The notes: a model not told the origin generated them from the sequence alone. 64,000 bases of DNA from Evansella sp. AB-P1 (GCF_029688925.1 NZ_JARUKY010000015.1:50399-114398), one strand, 5' to 3'; shown: positions 28,726 to 38,051, numbered from the stretch's first letter. A program made the numbers and translations.

Positions 28726-30135
28726 ATGGAAGGAAGCTGGTTGTCAATTGTTCCATTTTTACTTGTCATCCCTATTGCAATTATTACAAAACAAGTTTTA
28801 CCTGGCTTAATCATCGGTCTACTTGTTGGTTCGTACATTATTTCTCCTACAATATTAGGGGGAATACAAACCATGCTAAATTACGTAGTACAAGCATTAA
28901 TTGATGAAAACAATATTAAAATCGTTGTCTTTTTGTATGCTTTTTCTGGTTTAGTTGGAATGATTAAAATAAGTGGTGGAATTAAAGGTTTTGTTGAAGT
29001 TGCATCTGAAAAAATTAAAACGAAAAAACAAGCTCTCATTTTAACGTACATTTCAACAATTGGAACATTCAGTGCTCCTACCTTTCGTTTTGTAACGATT
29101 GCTCCAATAATGAAGGCATTATTAAAGAAAGTAAAAATGTCCACAAAGGAATTGGGGTTTGTTATTGAAACAACGGCTACTCCGGTTATTGTATTAATTC
29201 CTGTTGCCACTGCATTTGTAGGTTACATGGTTTCCGTTATTCAAATATCTATTCAAAATGTAGGAAGTACAGCTGATCCGTACTCTTTGTTTATTCAAAG
29301 CATCCCTTTTAACTTTTTTGCTTTCGTCATCATTTTGTTAGGTATTTACTTAAGTTTTTTTCATCCTTCCCATACGGATGGTCCAACGGAAATTGATGAG
29401 GAGAAAGTTGAAGAGGCAGAGGATTGGCACGATTGTCATCCTGTAGTATCAAGAGATTTACCAGATAAGCCGTGGAATTTAATCGTTCCAGTGTGTTTAG
29501 TCATTGGTTTAACTTTATTTCTCACATGGTGGGACGGAAATGAAGAAGGATTAACGTTAGCAGAAGCATTTATCGGAGCCGATGTATTACAAGCAATGGT
29601 GGTTGCCCTATTAATTACCGTGTTTGTTTCGATTGCATTATTTTTAGTACAGCGATTTAAATTAAGCGAAATTATTGCAAGTTTTATTGAAGGTGGTAAC
29701 GACTTAATGTCTGTAATTGTTCTCTTATCTGTTGTTTGGGGTCTATCCTCCGTAACAGATGATCTAGGTTTTTCTCAATTTGTCACTGCTTATACAGATT
29801 GGATTCCAGATATGTTTATAACACCAATGTTGTTTGTTTTTGGAGCTACAATATCTTATTTTATCGGTTCTGCTTGGGGAACATGGGGTATACTTATGCC
29901 ACTGGGGATCAGTCTTTCCTTGGCTGCTGATGTATCGATTCCCCTTATTATTGGTGCTGTCTTTGCCAGTGGATCTTTTGGAGCACTTGCTTCACCATTA
30001 AGTGATGACACGAACACAATTGCAAAAATATTAGGCCTTTCTGTTATGGATTACGCAAGATTCAAACTAAAACCAGCTCTCATAGCAGCTGGAATAACAA
30101 CAGTTTTATATACAGGGGCGTCATTTATTCTTTGA
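28726..30135 (+). CDS. Na+/H+ antiporter, NhaC family
   Basis: 469-aa membrane protein with about 11-12 helices. Conserved elements include KQVLPGLIIGLLVGSYI in the second segment, FSGLVGMIKISGGIKGF, SAWGTWGILMPLGISL and GSFGALASPLSDDTNTIAKI near the C-terminus, all typical of NhaC-type transporters. Expected role: sodium (or organic-acid coupled) antiport for pH and salt balance. The ATG follows AAAGGTG; the upstream GTG is part of that site. It stands alone. Confidence 0.85.
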   Translation: MEGSWLSIVPFLLVIPIAIITKQVLPGLIIGLLVGSYIISPTILGGIQTMLNYVVQALIDENNIKIVVFLYAFSGLVGMIKISGGIKGFVEVASEKIKTKKQALILTYISTIGTFSAPTFRFVTIAPIMKALLKKVKMSTKELGFVIETTATPVIVLIPVATAFVGYMVSVIQISIQNVGSTADPYSLFIQSIPFNFFAFVIILLGIYLSFFHPSHTDGPTEIDEEKVEEAEDWHDCHPVVSRDLPDKPWNLIVPVCLVIGLTLFLTWWDGNEEGLTLAEAFIGADVLQAMVVALLITVFVSIALFLVQRFKLSEIIASFIEGGNDLMSVIVLLSVVWGLSSVTDDLGFSQFVTAYTDWIPDMFITPMLFVFGATISYFIGSAWGTWGILMPLGISLSLAADVSIPLIIGAVFASGSFGALASPLSDDTNTIAKILGLSVMDYARFKLKPALIAAGITTVLYTGASFIL

Positions 30136-30154
30136 TCTTAATAATCATTCAATT

Positions 30155-30191
30155 AGAGGTAGTATAGTTAATGACAAAACTAACTACCTCT
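30155..30191. terminator. Possible terminator between convergent genes
   Basis: AGAGGTAGT pairs with ACTACCTCT around a long loop. There is no clear T run, so this is weak. Confidence 0.4.
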
Positions 30192-30227
30192 TCCCTCCCT
30201 TCATACCGAGCAATTAAGACATTACTA

Positions 30228-30815
30228 TTATTTCTTTTCATTCTCCTCGGAATTTTCCATACTATCAATAAGCTTTTCTGCAACACGACGATATAAATTA
30301 CTCATATTCACAAGTGAAGTAACAAGTAATATATGTGATAAATAATCTGAACCTTCCTCTTGTAGCTTATCTATTGCTTGTTTCGCATCTTGTTCATGAA
30401 CGAGAATATCATCCTGAAACTTATCCATGTATTTTAATGAAAGATCAATATACTTGTTATAAAAGGAGTCCAGCTGAAATTCTTCCTCCGTAATTTTATT
30501 ATTCAATCCATCTAACACTTTTTTTATATCATTAATGGAAAGTGCACCTTTCATTTGATAAATAAGACTAATGAGCATGATATGATCTTTAGAATATTTC
30601 TTTTTTTCTATAGGATAAAAGAGCTTACCTTTCGCATAATTGTTTATCATCGTTTTTGTTAAAACTTTATCCTCTTCTTTCCTCTTTGAGTTAGAAAAGT
30701 TTTTTTCGAATAATTGAATAACCTGATCCATGTATAAATCAATATTAGGAATTTCTTCTATTTGAATATTTTCGTTTAACTGTAATTCCTCAAGAATTTC
30801 ATCTATTTTTTTCAT
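30228..30815 (-). CDS. DUF1836 protein, probable MerR-like regulator
   Basis: 195-aa helical protein. The segment LTKTMINNYAKGKLFYPIEK, followed by YSKDHIMLISLIYQMKGALS (~53-95), resembles the winged-helix DNA-binding region found in DUF1836. The rest is helical and may dimerise. It is transcribed away from the hemolysin III gene with only 144 bp between the starts, and repeated palindromes sit on both promoters. That arrangement supports a role as local regulator; it is inference. Confidence 0.72.
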   Translation of the reverse strand: MKKIDEILEELQLNENIQIEEIPNIDLYMDQVIQLFEKNFSNSKRKEEDKVLTKTMINNYAKGKLFYPIEKKKYSKDHIMLISLIYQMKGALSINDIKKVLDGLNNKITEEEFQLDSFYNKYIDLSLKYMDKFQDDILVHEQDAKQAIDKLQEEGSDYLSHILLVTSLVNMSNLYRRVAEKLIDSMENSEENEKK

Positions 30816-30843
30816 ATGTAAGAACCTCTTTTCCCTCTATTTA

Positions 30844-30912
30844 TATACGTATATTATACGTACAAACCACAGAAAAGTAAAACTTGACTACATGATATTA
30901 TACGTATATTAT
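30844..30912. promoter_or_regulatory. Divergent promoters with repeated TATACGTATA operators
   Basis: TATACGTATA occurs at 30844-30853 and 30899-30908; TACGTATATTATACGTA (30846-30862) is a 17-bp palindrome. For the plus gene, TTGACT (30884) and TATTAT (30907) are 17 nt apart with one operator across the spacer and -10 box. For the minus gene, TTTACT and TATAAT, also 17 nt apart, have the other operator on the -10 box. Confidence 0.78.
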
Positions 30913-30959
30913 TATAAGTAGTATTAATAACTACATAAAGGTATATGGAGGTTTTAAAA

Positions 30960-31607
30960 ATGCACACGTACATTCGCGAACCGATAAATGGGTTAACCCA
31001 CTTAGTTGGAGCATTATTATCTTTTATTGCACTATTAGCTATGACAATCAAGGCATCCGTTCATACTCCATCATTTCTAGCAATAACATCCGTAATTATT
31101 TTTGGCATTAGTTTAATTCTTTTATATTCCGCTTCTGCCACATACCATATGGTTATAGCAAAGGATAACGTTATTGCTTTTTTACGTAGGGTGGATCATT
31201 CTATGATTTATGTCTTAATTGCAGGGACATACACACCTTATTGTCTTATCACATTAAATGGTACAGTAGGTTGGGTTTTGTTTGGCTTAATTACGATACT
31301 AGCTATTTTCGGAGTCCTTTTTAAGCTTATCTGGTTCCATTGTCCAAGATGGTTGTCAACAAGTCTTTATATTGCCATGGGGTGGGTCGTCATTTTCTTT
31401 AGCTCACCATTGAGTGCAAGCCTTCATACCAACGGTCTTCTCTTGCTAATTTTAGGTGGTGTCTTATACACAATTGGAGGCATCATTTATGGTGTAAAAC
31501 CGAAGTGCTTATCTTTTAAACATTGGGGCTATCACGAAATCTTCCATATTTTTATATTACTAGGAAGCTTAAGTCACTTTTTATCCATATTTCTGTACGT
31601 TATTTAA
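30960..31607 (+). CDS. Hemolysin III / PAQR-type membrane protein (YplQ-like)
   Basis: 215-aa protein with seven membrane segments. It has the zinc-site residues of the hemolysin III family: REPINGLTHLVGALLS at the start, SATYHM (~59), DHSMIYVLIAGTYTPYCLIT (~79-98) and WGYHEIFHIFILLGSLSHF at the end. Family members are PAQR-like membrane proteins, perhaps lipid hydrolases; haemolysis is not certain. The ATG five codons into the frame is used because GGAGG overlaps the earlier one. It is divergent from the DUF1836 gene. Confidence 0.88.
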   Translation: MHTYIREPINGLTHLVGALLSFIALLAMTIKASVHTPSFLAITSVIIFGISLILLYSASATYHMVIAKDNVIAFLRRVDHSMIYVLIAGTYTPYCLITLNGTVGWVLFGLITILAIFGVLFKLIWFHCPRWLSTSLYIAMGWVVIFFSSPLSASLHTNGLLLLILGGVLYTIGGIIYGVKPKCLSFKHWGYHEIFHIFILLGSLSHFLSIFLYVI

Positions 31608-31680
31608 TTGCAATAACAGATAAATGATTCATAAATGAAATTTTGTTGAAAAAGACCAATATTATTTTCAATTACAATGA

Positions 31681-31850
31681 AGAATGACGGCGACTCTAGC
31701 GACGAGCATAAGCTTCACGAATAAGCTTCGAGTAGTCTCGACGCATATAACAACAGAGCAATACTAGTAGAGGTAGAGACATGACCATGTGCTTTAGCTG
31801 TATACAAAATGTCTAGTGTGGAGGTTGATACGTCTGAAGCGGAGATCGAA
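31681..31850 (-). repeat. Type I cargo without boxes
   Basis: The complement matches 1373-1535 over most of its length, including CCTCCACACTAGACATTTTG, CTCGAAGCTTATTCGTGAAG and CTCGTCGCTAGAGTCGCCG. No box remains at either end, so it is a decayed or partial copy. Confidence 0.65.
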
Positions 31851-31867
31851 TTAAATATAAGCTTTTT

Positions 31868-31920
31868 GTATAAATGTTCGTGATTTATAATGAATGAAAG
31901 AATAATGAAATTGACTCAAT
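31868..31920 (+). repeat. 52-nt dispersed repeat, copy 1 (other at 61.0 kb)
   Basis: About 49 of 52 positions match the copy at 60996-61046. It contains the inverted repeat TATAAAT-gttcgtg-ATTTATA and ends in AATGAAATTGACTCAA. No gene starts directly behind it. Confidence 0.7.
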
Positions 31921-31930
31921 TAAAAAAGAA

Positions 31931-31965
31931 AATCGCATGTGATTTTATTCCAATCACATGCGATT
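31931..31965 (-). terminator. Rho-independent terminator of the NlpC/P60 gene
   Basis: AATCGCATGTGATT and its complement with a 7-nt loop; T-rich run on the minus strand. Confidence 0.88.
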
Positions 31966-31985
31966 AATACTTTTAATTCATAATA

Positions 31986-33230
31986 TTATTCAATTACTCG
32001 AACTACTCGTCCATTAAAATGATCTCTCCAGTAGCCTCTTGTCATATCAGCAATTGCTACTCCAGTGTTGCTTTGTGATCCAATAAACTTTCCACCACCT
32101 ATATAAATACCAACATGACCATCAGTTTTGTAAGTATTAAAAAACACAAGATCACCAGGCTTCATTTCGCTAGCTGGAACTTGTCTACCAGCTGTAGTCA
32201 TGGAATCTGTACTGTACCCTAAAGAAACGCCAACTTGCGAAAATGCCCATCTAACAAAACCTGAACAATCAAATCTACCATTTTGAATATCATAACTTGT
32301 TCTTCCTCCAGCAAAAACATAAACGGAATTTCCAATATATTTTTTCCCTGCATTGATTACATCGTTTACAGTCCCATTAGGTATGGCAACTTGTCTATTG
32401 TTCGTCGAAGTGCTCGACGTGGAAGTAGTTTGATTTCGTGTTTCTGTTTGTCTAGCTCTTTCTCTTTCTCTTTCAATTCTATTCCTTATTTCAGATTCTC
32501 TTGCTGCTAGTTCATTATCTTGTTCTAATAATGAAGAGATTAGTTCTTCGTTTTGTTCTTCTTTATCTTTAAGTTCTTTCTTCAATTCCTCATTCTGTTC
32601 TATCTGATCCTCTAAATGATGTTGCATTCCTACTAGCTCTGTTTTCATTTCATTAAGCTCTGTTAACTTTTTCTCAACAGAATCCTGCTTTTTTTGTAAC
32701 TCCGCCTTATTTGTTTCTAAACGTTCAATAAAATCAGCATCTGCTTTCGCTATTTGTGTTATTGCGAATACTCGTTCAATTAAGTCTCCAAAGCTTTTCG
32801 AACCTAAAATAACTTCTATGTAACTTAAAGTTCCACCACTTTTTTGAAAGGAATTAGCTCGTTCCTTTAACAAGTCTAATCTGGCATCAATGTCTACTTC
32901 TAAATCAGTAATATCCTCTTGCAAAATTTCTACTTCTTCATTTGCAGCTTCAATATTTTCTTCTGTCTCTTTAATTATTTCTTCATTATCCTTCATTGCT
33001 TGATTAACCCGTTCAATTTGTTCCGTTAATTGATCAAGCTCATCTAATACACTAGCAATTTCTTGTTCTACCTCTGATAATTCCGATTGAATAGTGGATC
33101 TTTCTTCCTGGATTTGAGACTGTTGATTTTGCAAATCATTTGTAGTCTCAGCAAAAGCAGTTGGCACAGTTAATGAACTAAGCAAACCAACAATAAGAAT
33201 ACCCTTTACTACTATTCCTTTTTTCAACAC
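31986..33230 (-). CDS. Secreted NlpC/P60 peptidoglycan hydrolase with coiled coil (CwlO/PcsB-like)
   Basis: About 414 aa. A signal peptide (LKKGIVVKGILIVGLLSSLT, cleavage after AFA) is followed by ~230 residues of coiled coil with a conserved hinge, SGGTLSYIEVILGSKSFGDL. A linker rich in Ser, Thr, Arg and Glu leads to a C-terminal NlpC/P60 domain with catalytic Cys in RFDCSGFVRWAF and His in DGHVGIYIGGG. This layout is that of CwlO, a DL-endopeptidase for cell elongation under FtsEX control. The GTG start used here lies behind AGGGGGAAGA; a TTG 15 codons upstream is possible but has a poor ribosome site. Confidence 0.9.
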   Translation of the reverse strand: MLKKGIVVKGILIVGLLSSLTVPTAFAETTNDLQNQQSQIQEERSTIQSELSEVEQEIASVLDELDQLTEQIERVNQAMKDNEEIIKETEENIEAANEEVEILQEDITDLEVDIDARLDLLKERANSFQKSGGTLSYIEVILGSKSFGDLIERVFAITQIAKADADFIERLETNKAELQKKQDSVEKKLTELNEMKTELVGMQHHLEDQIEQNEELKKELKDKEEQNEELISSLLEQDNELAARESEIRNRIERERERARQTETRNQTTSTSSTSTNNRQVAIPNGTVNDVINAGKKYIGNSVYVFAGGRTSYDIQNGRFDCSGFVRWAFSQVGVSLGYSTDSMTTAGRQVPASEMKPGDLVFFNTYKTDGHVGIYIGGGKFIGSQSNTGVAIADMTRGYWRDHFNGRVVRVIE

Positions 33231-33584
33231 TCTCTTCCCCCTACGTTTTCTAATTTTCTTGTCATCATTTAACAACTTTTCTTTATAGGAAAGCTATCAA
33301 AGCTTGTCCCACCTGTCAGAAAAAAATGAATAATGACGAATTATAATACTCACTGTTATTTTATGTATAAATTTTCATATAAAGTAAAAACTATTAATCT
33401 ATCAACACTATTGAAGTATATCACCGTAAAGTGACAGAAATGTAATACAAATATTACGTTTTCATTTCATGAATAGAGAAATATTCCTATTAATTGTTAA
33501 AGTTGCTGTAAAATGCTGTAATAAATTCAGGGAAAAATATTTGTTTAACTATTAACTATTAGATGAGAATTGATTTAGGTTTAC

Positions 33585-34052
33585 CCTGAAAATACGAAAG
33601 AAGACTCACTATTGTTCCCGCAAACGGTGGAAAAGCGAAAATGCAGGATGAATGAAGCCACTATTGTTCCCACAAACGGTGGAAAAACGAAAATGCGGGA
33701 TGAATGAAGCCACTTTTGTTCCCACAAACGGTGGAAAAACGAAAATGCGAGATGAATGAAGACGATATTGTTCCCGCAAACGATGGAAAAACGAAAATGT
33801 GGGATGAATGAAGACGATATTGTTCCCGCAAACGATGGAAAAACGAAAATGCAGGATGAATGAAGCCACTATTGTTCCCGCAAACGATGGAAAAACGAAA
33901 ATGCGGGATGAATGAAGACGATATTCTTCCCACAAACGGTGGAAGATCACAAATGCGGGATGAATGAAGACGATATTCTTCCCACAAACGGTGGAAGATC
34001 ACAAATGTGGGAAGGGAATATACCTTAGAAAGAGATTTTCATCCTCCATGGT
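33585..34052 (-). repeat. Tandem 52-nt hairpin array, eight units, with partial box
   Basis: Begins at the boundary TTTACCCTGAAAATA. Eight units exactly 52 nt apart pair TCCCGCA with TGCGGGA; the last unit pairs TTCCCACA with TGTGGGAA, a two-sided change. It ends with a box fragment (TTTTCATCCTCCATGGTG). Its complement aligns with the 20 kb array units over the full 52 nt. Confidence 0.85.
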
Positions 34053-34053
34053 G

Positions 34054-34094
34054 TAAAAGAAAAGGATAACCGCCAATTTAATTGATAGTTATCC
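34054..34094 (-). terminator. Terminator of the MarR-RND operon
   Basis: GGATAAC ... GTTATCC with inner CAATT/AATTG pairing; minus strand then reads TTTTCTTTT. Confidence 0.78.
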
Positions 34095-34112
34095 AAAGAA
34101 TTACTTTATGAA

Positions 34113-37100
34113 TTACTCTTCATCTTTCTTTCCTATATCACGATTACGTTCTCTCTCCAATACGTCTTCTAATAAATCAAGGACATCTTCTCTTGTAATG
34201 TCTTTTTTACGATCCGTTTGTTTTCTTAATGCCGGGTTTTCATCATCATACATAAACGGCTGATCAATAGGATCATTTGCTCCATTTTCCTCATCAATCT
34301 CTACATCTTCAGTCATGGAGTTTTCAGTAGTAATATTATGATAAAAATCATTTGTTTCTATCTCTTCTTCTAGTTTCTTTTTATCTTCTTCTGGTGGTAA
34401 AGCATATTGTTTACGCCCTTCACCATCTTCCTTCGTATATCTATCTTCTAATAAATATGCTGGAATCAATTGTCCATCAGGTGTTACGTATTTACGGTTT
34501 AAATGGCGTGTATCTCGATCCATAAAGCTATAGATAACCGGAATAAAGATTAGTGTTAAGAAAGTGGAGCTTATTAAACCACCAATAACCGTAATTGCCA
34601 TCGGTTGTTGAATTTCTGCTCCTTCACCCATACCTAATGCCAATGGGACAAGACCTAAAATGGTTGTGATCGAAGTCATTAAGATTGGACGTGCACGATC
34701 TTTAACCCCTTCAACAATGGCATCATAGCTTCGTAGGCCAGCTTCCTTTCGTTTATTAATATAATCAACCAACACGATGGCATTGTTAACAACGATACCA
34801 GCTAGTACGATCAGTCCAATAAAGGCCATAATACTTAATGGTGTCAATGTAATCGTTAAGCCTAATGTAACACCAATAATGACTAATGGTACACTAAACA
34901 TAATAACTAATGGATATTTAAAGGATTCGAATTGTGCAGCTAAAACTAAATATACAAATACTAAGGCGAGGATAAGTGCTAATATTAAATCACTCATTGC
35001 ATCCTCCATCATTTGTTGATCCCCAGTATACGTTACGGATGACTCAGCTGGAATATCCATGTCATCAATCGTAGTTTGGACAAGTCGAGACATTTCTCCA
35101 AGGTTATATTGGCTACCATAGTGTAATGTAAATTGAACAGAAGATTCTTGATTAATTCGATTAATTGTTACCGGTCCTTCCCCTTCCACTACATCTACAA
35201 CTTCACTTAGTTCAACATATTCCCCAGTTTGACTTCGTAGTAAAAGGTTTTCCACATCGTCAATGTTACGTGTAAATTCTTCTCCGTAACGGACATGCAC
35301 TTCATAAATGTCGTTTTCCTCTGTAACAATTTGTGTAGCAAAAGCCCCATTCATTTTTTGATTAATCATTTGAGCAATTTGAGCCGGCACAAAGCCATAT
35401 TGTCGAGAAGCCTCCTCATCAACAAGGAATTGAATCTCTGTAACAGTGTCTGTAAGATCATTAGTTACTTCGTGAAATTCAGAAATATCCTCAAATTCTT
35501 CTGTAATGTCAAAGGCAACCTCTTCTAACCTCTGAGGATCAGCGTCCGTTACATTAAATGTAACAGTATTTGGAGCTCCACCCATCATGGCATCTAACTG
35601 CAATGAAACTTCAGCATCTGGCGCTGCTCTTTCCAAATCTCTACGGATAGAATCTGCAAAATCAATAGTAGAAATAGTACGATCGGCTAGTGGAACCATT
35701 GCAACAAAAATAGATGCTTCATGGGAGCCAGATCCACCAAATAGAGCAGCTTCAGCTCCTCCAGAGCCAATGGTACTCATAAAGTTAAGAATGTCCCGTT
35801 CGTCATCAAGGATCTCCTCAATACTTTCAACAGCTGTGAGAGTATCCTCTAACGGGGTGCCTCTTTCCATTTCAACATCAATTTGGAAGAAACCTTCATC
35901 CGTGTCTGGAATGAATTCCATCCCAACTTGAGAAATACCAACAGCACCTGCTACTAATAGTAAAAATGTGATGGTTAATACTGCGAAACGGTGTTTTAAT
36001 GACCATTTTATTGACTTACTTACTACTTCTATAAATTTACTACGCTGACGCTTTTCTTCGATGTTTTCCTTCGGTGTTTTTAATAATCTACTAGCAATCA
36101 TAGGTACAACAGTAAGTGCTACCGCTAATGAGGCTAATAAACTAAAGGATACCGTTAAAGCGAACTCCATAAAAATGTCTCCCACAATACCAGAAATGAA
36201 TACAACTGGTAAGAAAACAGAAATGGTAGTCAATGTGGAAGCTGTAATGGCACCACCAACCTCTTTTGTACCGTCAAAAGCTGCGGTCTTAGGATCTTTT
36301 TTCATAGATAGGTGACGATAAATGTTTTCAATAACAACGATCGAATTATCTACTAGCATACCAATACCTAAAGCAAGACCACCTAATGTCATTATATTTA
36401 AAGATAAGTTTGTAAAATACAGTAAGACAAATGTGACAATAACAGAAAATGGAATAGCTATCCCCACAATCAGTGGTGTCTTAATGCTCCTTAGAAATGC
36501 GAATAGAACAAGAATGGCAAACAAACCACCAACAATAAGTGCCAATGAAACACTCGAAATAGCCTCCTGTACATATTCTCCTTGATCGAATAGTACAGCT
36601 ACTTCAATGTCACGGTATTTATTTTCATCAAGAAGCTCATCTAAACGTTCATTAAAAGCAGTAGAAATCTGTGCTAAATTTCCGTCTGCTTGCTGTTGTA
36701 CACTCATCATTATTGCAGGCTCTTGATTTGTTCTAGTAATGGACCCTGTATTTTCTGGAAGTAATTCTACAGAGGCTACATCTGCTACTGTAACTTCTTC
36801 ACCTGTTTCTGGATTAATAGTTAGAACAGTATTTTCAATATCCTCTAGGCTTGTCATTTCAAATAAAACACGCGTTGTATACTGTAAATCATTACTTTCT
36901 ACCATTCCACCTGGTGAGGTAACATTATGAGCTTGAATCATTGAAACAACATCTGATTGGTCAAGTCCATTTTCTTCTAAGGCATACTGATCTAATTCAA
37001 CAACGATCTCATCAAGAGCTTGACCTGTAATATCGATGGAAGCAATACCATTTAGTTTTGAAAGCTCTAATGCTAAATCATCTGCAAGTTCATCAAAATT

Positions 37101-37538
37101 CTCCTCATCTGAAGATAAAGATAATTGAATAATCGGCATTTGGGATGGATCAAATTTTAAAAAGTTCGGTGATCCAGCTCCATCTGGTAGCTGAGTCTGA
37201 TTCATCCTACTGATAATGTCATTTTCTATATCATCCATAGAGGTTGCCCACGAAAATTCTAAAATAGTCATGGAGGCCCCTTCCATAGAGATTGAACTTA
37301 TATTATTTAACCCTGGAACTGTTGATAAGCTCCCCTCCATAGGTTTAGAAACTTTCTCTAATACCTCTTCAGGACCTGCATTTTGATAACTTGTTACCAC
37401 TGCTCCAATTGGTGGATCAATGTCTGGCATTAGCTTTAGTGGGATATTCGTTAAAGAGATTGTTCCTAAGAGTAAAAATAGAATCATCGTTACAATAGTA
37501 AATACTGGTCTTTTAATGGAAAACTTCGTTATGTTCAA
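34113..37538 (-). CDS. RND-family efflux transporter (SwrC/AcrB-like)
   Basis: 1141-aa proton-driven exporter with 12 membrane segments and two large extracytoplasmic loops. The fourth-helix region carries LGIGMLVDNSIVVIENIYRH, including the proton-relay Asp; the second half has AGIVVNNAIVLVDYINKRKE. B. subtilis SwrC (surfactin resistance) is the closest known type. An unusual hydrophilic, acidic tail of ~125 residues follows the last helix. It overlaps the MarR gene by 4 nt (ATGA), so the two are translationally coupled. Confidence 0.9.
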   Translation of the reverse strand: MNITKFSIKRPVFTIVTMILFLLLGTISLTNIPLKLMPDIDPPIGAVVTSYQNAGPEEVLEKVSKPMEGSLSTVPGLNNISSISMEGASMTILEFSWATSMDDIENDIISRMNQTQLPDGAGSPNFLKFDPSQMPIIQLSLSSDEENFDELADDLALELSKLNGIASIDITGQALDEIVVELDQYALEENGLDQSDVVSMIQAHNVTSPGGMVESNDLQYTTRVLFEMTSLEDIENTVLTINPETGEEVTVADVASVELLPENTGSITRTNQEPAIMMSVQQQADGNLAQISTAFNERLDELLDENKYRDIEVAVLFDQGEYVQEAISSVSLALIVGGLFAILVLFAFLRSIKTPLIVGIAIPFSVIVTFVLLYFTNLSLNIMTLGGLALGIGMLVDNSIVVIENIYRHLSMKKDPKTAAFDGTKEVGGAITASTLTTISVFLPVVFISGIVGDIFMEFALTVSFSLLASLAVALTVVPMIASRLLKTPKENIEEKRQRSKFIEVVSKSIKWSLKHRFAVLTITFLLLVAGAVGISQVGMEFIPDTDEGFFQIDVEMERGTPLEDTLTAVESIEEILDDERDILNFMSTIGSGGAEAALFGGSGSHEASIFVAMVPLADRTISTIDFADSIRRDLERAAPDAEVSLQLDAMMGGAPNTVTFNVTDADPQRLEEVAFDITEEFEDISEFHEVTNDLTDTVTEIQFLVDEEASRQYGFVPAQIAQMINQKMNGAFATQIVTEENDIYEVHVRYGEEFTRNIDDVENLLLRSQTGEYVELSEVVDVVEGEGPVTINRINQESSVQFTLHYGSQYNLGEMSRLVQTTIDDMDIPAESSVTYTGDQQMMEDAMSDLILALILALVFVYLVLAAQFESFKYPLVIMFSVPLVIIGVTLGLTITLTPLSIMAFIGLIVLAGIVVNNAIVLVDYINKRKEAGLRSYDAIVEGVKDRARPILMTSITTILGLVPLALGMGEGAEIQQPMAITVIGGLISSTFLTLIFIPVIYSFMDRDTRHLNRKYVTPDGQLIPAYLLEDRYTKEDGEGRKQYALPPEEDKKKLEEEIETNDFYHNITTENSMTEDVEIDEENGANDPIDQPFMYDDENPALRKQTDRKKDITREDVLDLLEDVLERERNRDIGKKDEE

Positions 37539-38002
37539 TCGTGATCCTCCTTACTTTCAACTAATACTGTTAAAAATTTTTTAAAACTATTTTTTAATAA
37601 GAGAAGATCCTCTACTTCCATTTTTGATAGGTATTGCTGAAAGATAGTAGATTTAATTTGATCCATCTCATTAATTAACTCTGTTCCTTTACATCCTAAA
37701 GTGATGATTGTACTTCTGCGGTTAGCTTGATTAATTTCTCGGTGTAGAAAACCTTGATTCTCTAATTTACCAACGATTTGACTAACAGCACTGGTAGAAA
37801 TGTTTAAATAGCTTGCTATATCCTTCACATGATTTAACTCTTTCTTTGCTACTAAAAATAACGTCATTAACTGGTTCGAGGATAAACTAGCTATTTTTGC
37901 TTCTAATGCACTGCTAATTTCACTTCCTAATTGCTGTCTTATAAAAAGGTTAATATCCAATATAACGTCTTCTAACTCATTAATAATTTCCTCTTTATTC
38001 AT
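37535..38002 (-). CDS. MarR-family regulator of the RND transporter
   Basis: 155-aa winged-helix repressor. The DNA-binding part includes NHVKDIASYLNISTSAVSQIV (split here: ASYLNISTSAVSQIVGKLEN), then the wing REINQANRRSTIITLG. The start is the ATG behind GGTGGGGTG, 36 codons inside the longer frame. A perfect palindrome lies 18 nt upstream, suggesting autoregulation. Co-transcription with the exporter suggests that the exported compound or a stress signal lifts repression. Confidence 0.87.
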   Translation of the reverse strand: MNKEEIINELEDVILDINLFIRQQLGSEISSALEAKIASLSSNQLMTLFLVAKKELNHVKDIASYLNISTSAVSQIVGKLENQGFLHREINQANRRSTIITLGCKGTELINEMDQIKSTIFQQYLSKMEVEDLLLLKNSFKKFLTVLVESKEDHD

Positions 38003-38020
38003 AACACCCCACCATTGATA

Positions 38021-38051
38021 GTTAAGTTTCTTAACAATTAATTTACTTAAC
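38021..38051. promoter_or_regulatory. Palindromic operator upstream of the MarR-RND operon
   Basis: GTTAAGTTTCTTAAC (38021-38035) is a perfect inverted repeat with a 3-nt centre, and a further CTTAAC half-site lies at 38046-38051. Confidence 0.65.

Noticed and set aside
33510..33530. WalR box for the CwlO-like gene (TGTAAAATGCTGTAAT)
   Set aside because: Spacing is 4 rather than 5 nt and the repeat reads on the opposite strand to the gene.
33609..34002. Two overlapping 113-aa repetitive frames
   Set aside because: Translation of the inverted hairpin array; no ribosome site, and both frames are open for the same reason.
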